This document shows, piece by piece, positions 62,814-64,000 of a DNA stretch of 64,000 nt. How positions within the stretch are numbered: the first letter of the stretch is position 1; each line of letters starts with the position of its first letter. The notes beneath the pieces are model-generated. The model was not told where the DNA came from and did no database searches. It saw only the letters and a list, made by a program, of their open reading frames with translations. Both the position numbers and the translations under genes were made by a program. Source of the DNA: Bacteroidales bacterium (GTDB taxonomy: Bacteria > Bacteroidota > Bacteroidia > Bacteroidales > UBA932); assembly GCA_017626555.1 (NCBI GenBank), contig JAGAIM010000004.1:62001-126000 (forward strand). The letters run 5' to 3'.

Positions 62814-63028
62814 ATCTGACCATTACTCAAGAGAATGTTCATCTTCTGCTTCCGTCCAAACTCAGTCGGATGGCAAATATGCTGGCAGAGGATAAGGGCA
62901 TCAGCATAGTGGAGGCTATGAAGATGCTGTATGCTTCTGAAGTTTATTCGAGATTGGAAAAGGAATCTACAAAGGCCTGGCATCTCGGTGCTGTAGCATT
63001 GTACGAAGATTTCCAAGCAGGTGTCTGA
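62810..63028 (+). CDS. small helical protein of the DUF3990 cassette (gene 3)
   Basis: A 72-residue protein with LPSKLSRMANMLAEDKGISIVEAMKMLYASEVYSRLEKESTKAW. The EAMKMLYASEVYSRLEKE segment resembles DUF3791-type proteins, and similar short genes often flank DUF3990. It is all-helical by appearance, without cysteines or membrane segments. It is probably the second partner or the antitoxin of the cassette; this is inference from context. Confidence 0.75.
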   Translation: MNLTITQENVHLLLPSKLSRMANMLAEDKGISIVEAMKMLYASEVYSRLEKESTKAWHLGAVALYEDFQAGV

Positions 63029-63175
63029 TTCTTTCGAATTGACTTGCGCGTTTCGAATGAAGATGCCTTATTTGCAACAAGTTGTATTCCACTCGGTTTG
63101 CACAATTGCTTTTATTGGCCTTATATTAAGATTTAAAAGTAGGTGTGAAGTGAATCACTTATGGTTTTAATTTTG

Positions 63176-63183
63176 TAGATTTG
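63176..63183 (+). promoter_or_regulatory. Bacteroidota -7 box (TAGATTTG) for the deaminase gene
   Basis: It predicts transcription from about 63190 and thus translation from ATG 63236, not the in-frame GTG at 63200. Confidence 0.5.
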
Positions 63184-63235
63184 CGGGAGTTGCCGGTCAG
63201 TGCCGGCAGATCTTTCATTTGTGCAATTACAGAAT

Positions 63236-63760
63236 ATGGAAAATAAGGTAAAAGATAACAGCAAGTGTCTTGCTGAGACCTTCAATTACTCGGAGGATGA
63301 TGCGAAGTTTATGATGATGGCTATTAAGTTGTCTGAAGACAATATTGATTCCGGTGGCGGTCCTTTCGGGGCAGTGATCGTACGCGATGGTGAGGTAATC
63401 GCAACAGGTACCAACAGGGTGGTTCCGAATGCCGATCCCACCGCACACGCGGAGGTTATGGCAATCCGCAATGCCTGTGCTGCTCTAGGTACATTCCAAC
63501 TGAAAGGATGTACGGTTTATAGTTCCTGCGAACCGTGCCCTATGTGTCTGAGTGCCTTATATTGGGCAGGTGTAAGCAGGATATGTTACGGCAATACCAA
63601 GGATGATGCAAAGGCCATCGACTTTGATGACTCATTCATATATGACCAGTTGGAACTCAATTACGAGGACCGTTCGATCAAATGCGAACATTTTATGCGT
63701 TCAGATGCATTGAGGGCATTCCGCAAATGGGACGAGAAGCAAGATAAAATGCCATATTGA
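63236..63760 (+). CDS. cytidine deaminase-fold nucleobase deaminase, guanine deaminase type
   Basis: A 174-residue zinc hydrolase. Zinc ligands are H71 (PTAHAEVMAIR), C101 and C104 (EPCPMC), and E73 is the proton shuttle. SGGGPFGAVIVRDGEVIATGTN and the C-terminal FDDSFIYDQLEL match bacterial guanine deaminases of the GuaD/GDE type more than TadA. It would convert guanine to xanthine in purine salvage. A PurF-like gene on the opposite strand faces it. Confidence 0.88.
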   Translation: MENKVKDNSKCLAETFNYSEDDAKFMMMAIKLSEDNIDSGGGPFGAVIVRDGEVIATGTNRVVPNADPTAHAEVMAIRNACAALGTFQLKGCTVYSSCEPCPMCLSALYWAGVSRICYGNTKDDAKAIDFDDSFIYDQLELNYEDRSIKCEHFMRSDALRAFRKWDEKQDKMPY

Positions 63761-63789
63761 TACCCGCAAATGGTCAATTGCAGTCCGTA

Positions 63790-64000
63790 TTATTCTACAT
63801 AACTGCTGCAATCCCAACAATGTGTGCACAAATCGCATTTAGGGAGCCCTATGGCTGCTACAAGATCTTCCAGGCGCTGGAACTTTAGTGATGTGAGTTG
63901 AAGATGCTTCCTCATAATCTCCACCATCTCCTTATGCTTCGGACTGTCCGGATCCACATACTGCATACATATCTCGTCAGTGAGATTGTCCGTTCCCTCC
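63790..64000 (-). CDS. purF: amidophosphoribosyltransferase-like protein, C-terminal part (partial)
   Basis: Only the last 70 residues lie in the window; the frame runs off the right edge. The final segment LVAAIGLPKCDLCTHCWD followed by CSSYVE and the stop at 63790-63792 matches the C-terminus of Bacteroidota PurF-type proteins, where a Cys pair contributes to an iron-sulfur cluster. PurF makes phosphoribosylamine, the first step of purine synthesis. Assignment rests on this short piece. Confidence 0.65.
   Translation of the reverse strand, partial: EGTDNLTDEICMQYVDPDSPKHKEMVEIMRKHLQLTSLKFQRLEDLVAAIGLPKCDLCTHCWDCSSYVE

Noticed and set aside
62008-63235. integrated element with tRNA-Ser 3'-end duplication
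   Set aside because: No second copy of the tRNA 3' end and no integrase gene were seen downstream, so integration at the tRNA is not supported directly.
63200-63235. GTG start for the deaminase
   Set aside because: It would lie about 10 nt after the predicted transcription start and adds 12 residues not typical of the family; ATG 63236 is better.

Overview
The window looks like chromosomal DNA of a member of the Bacteroidales (Bacteroidota), probably a gut-type carbohydrate degrader. The supports are two SusC/SusD pairs, a SusE-type starch-binding lipoprotein, a BACON-containing surface amylase, many -7 boxes of the Bacteroidota form TAnnTTTG (some with TTTG 19-20 bp upstream), mostly absent Shine-Dalgarno sites, and Bacteroidota-style IleS, LspA and DUF4783. 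Genus cannot be fixed from the sequence alone. No phage, insertion sequence, CRISPR array or rRNA was seen.

Region 1 (1-23006) is devoted to alpha-glucan use. It holds a partial SGNH esterase, an organophosphate-type MFS antiporter, a CBM20-GH77 4-alpha-glucanotransferase (malQ), a LytS/LytTR-type two-component pair, a divergent GPH-type sugar transporter, then susC-susD-susE-amylase and a second susC-susD pair. Inferred flow: the surface amylase and SusCDE bind, cut and import starch oligosaccharides, the MFS carriers move sugars into the cytoplasm, and MalQ rearranges maltodextrins. There is no SusR or hybrid two-component regulator here. Three TTCGTC direct repeats at an exact 21-bp period in the LytS/transporter divergent region make the LytTR regulator the best candidate controller.

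Region 2 (23008-41667) is mostly housekeeping: an O-methyltransferase, an M16 peptidase, dnaX, lptB, efp, ispH, cmk, rlmH, der, prs, engB and xseAB. It also has an unusual NtrC-like regulator without a DNA-binding domain facing a large NtrY-like kinase. Two long inverted repeats with inserted loop cassettes lie in intergenic gaps.

Region 3 (41681-52653) is a glycogen island: glgB, a debranching enzyme, a GT4 glycosyltransferase, a GH57 enzyme with a histone-like Lys/Ala tail, and a 1412-residue fusion of GT3 glycogen synthase with GT35 phosphorylase.

Region 4 (52644-61860) is again housekeeping: ribF, greA, a HIT protein, a thioredoxin-fold lipoprotein without its cysteines, tsaB, cvpA, ileS with a GIHH instead of HxGH signature, a DksA-like protein and lspA.

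Region 5 (61861-64000) has tRNA-Ser(UGA), then a compact three-gene DUF3791/DUF3990 cassette with ATGA overlaps and a perfect Shine-Dalgarno, which looks acquired. A guanine-deaminase-type enzyme and the 3' end of a PurF-like gene close the window.
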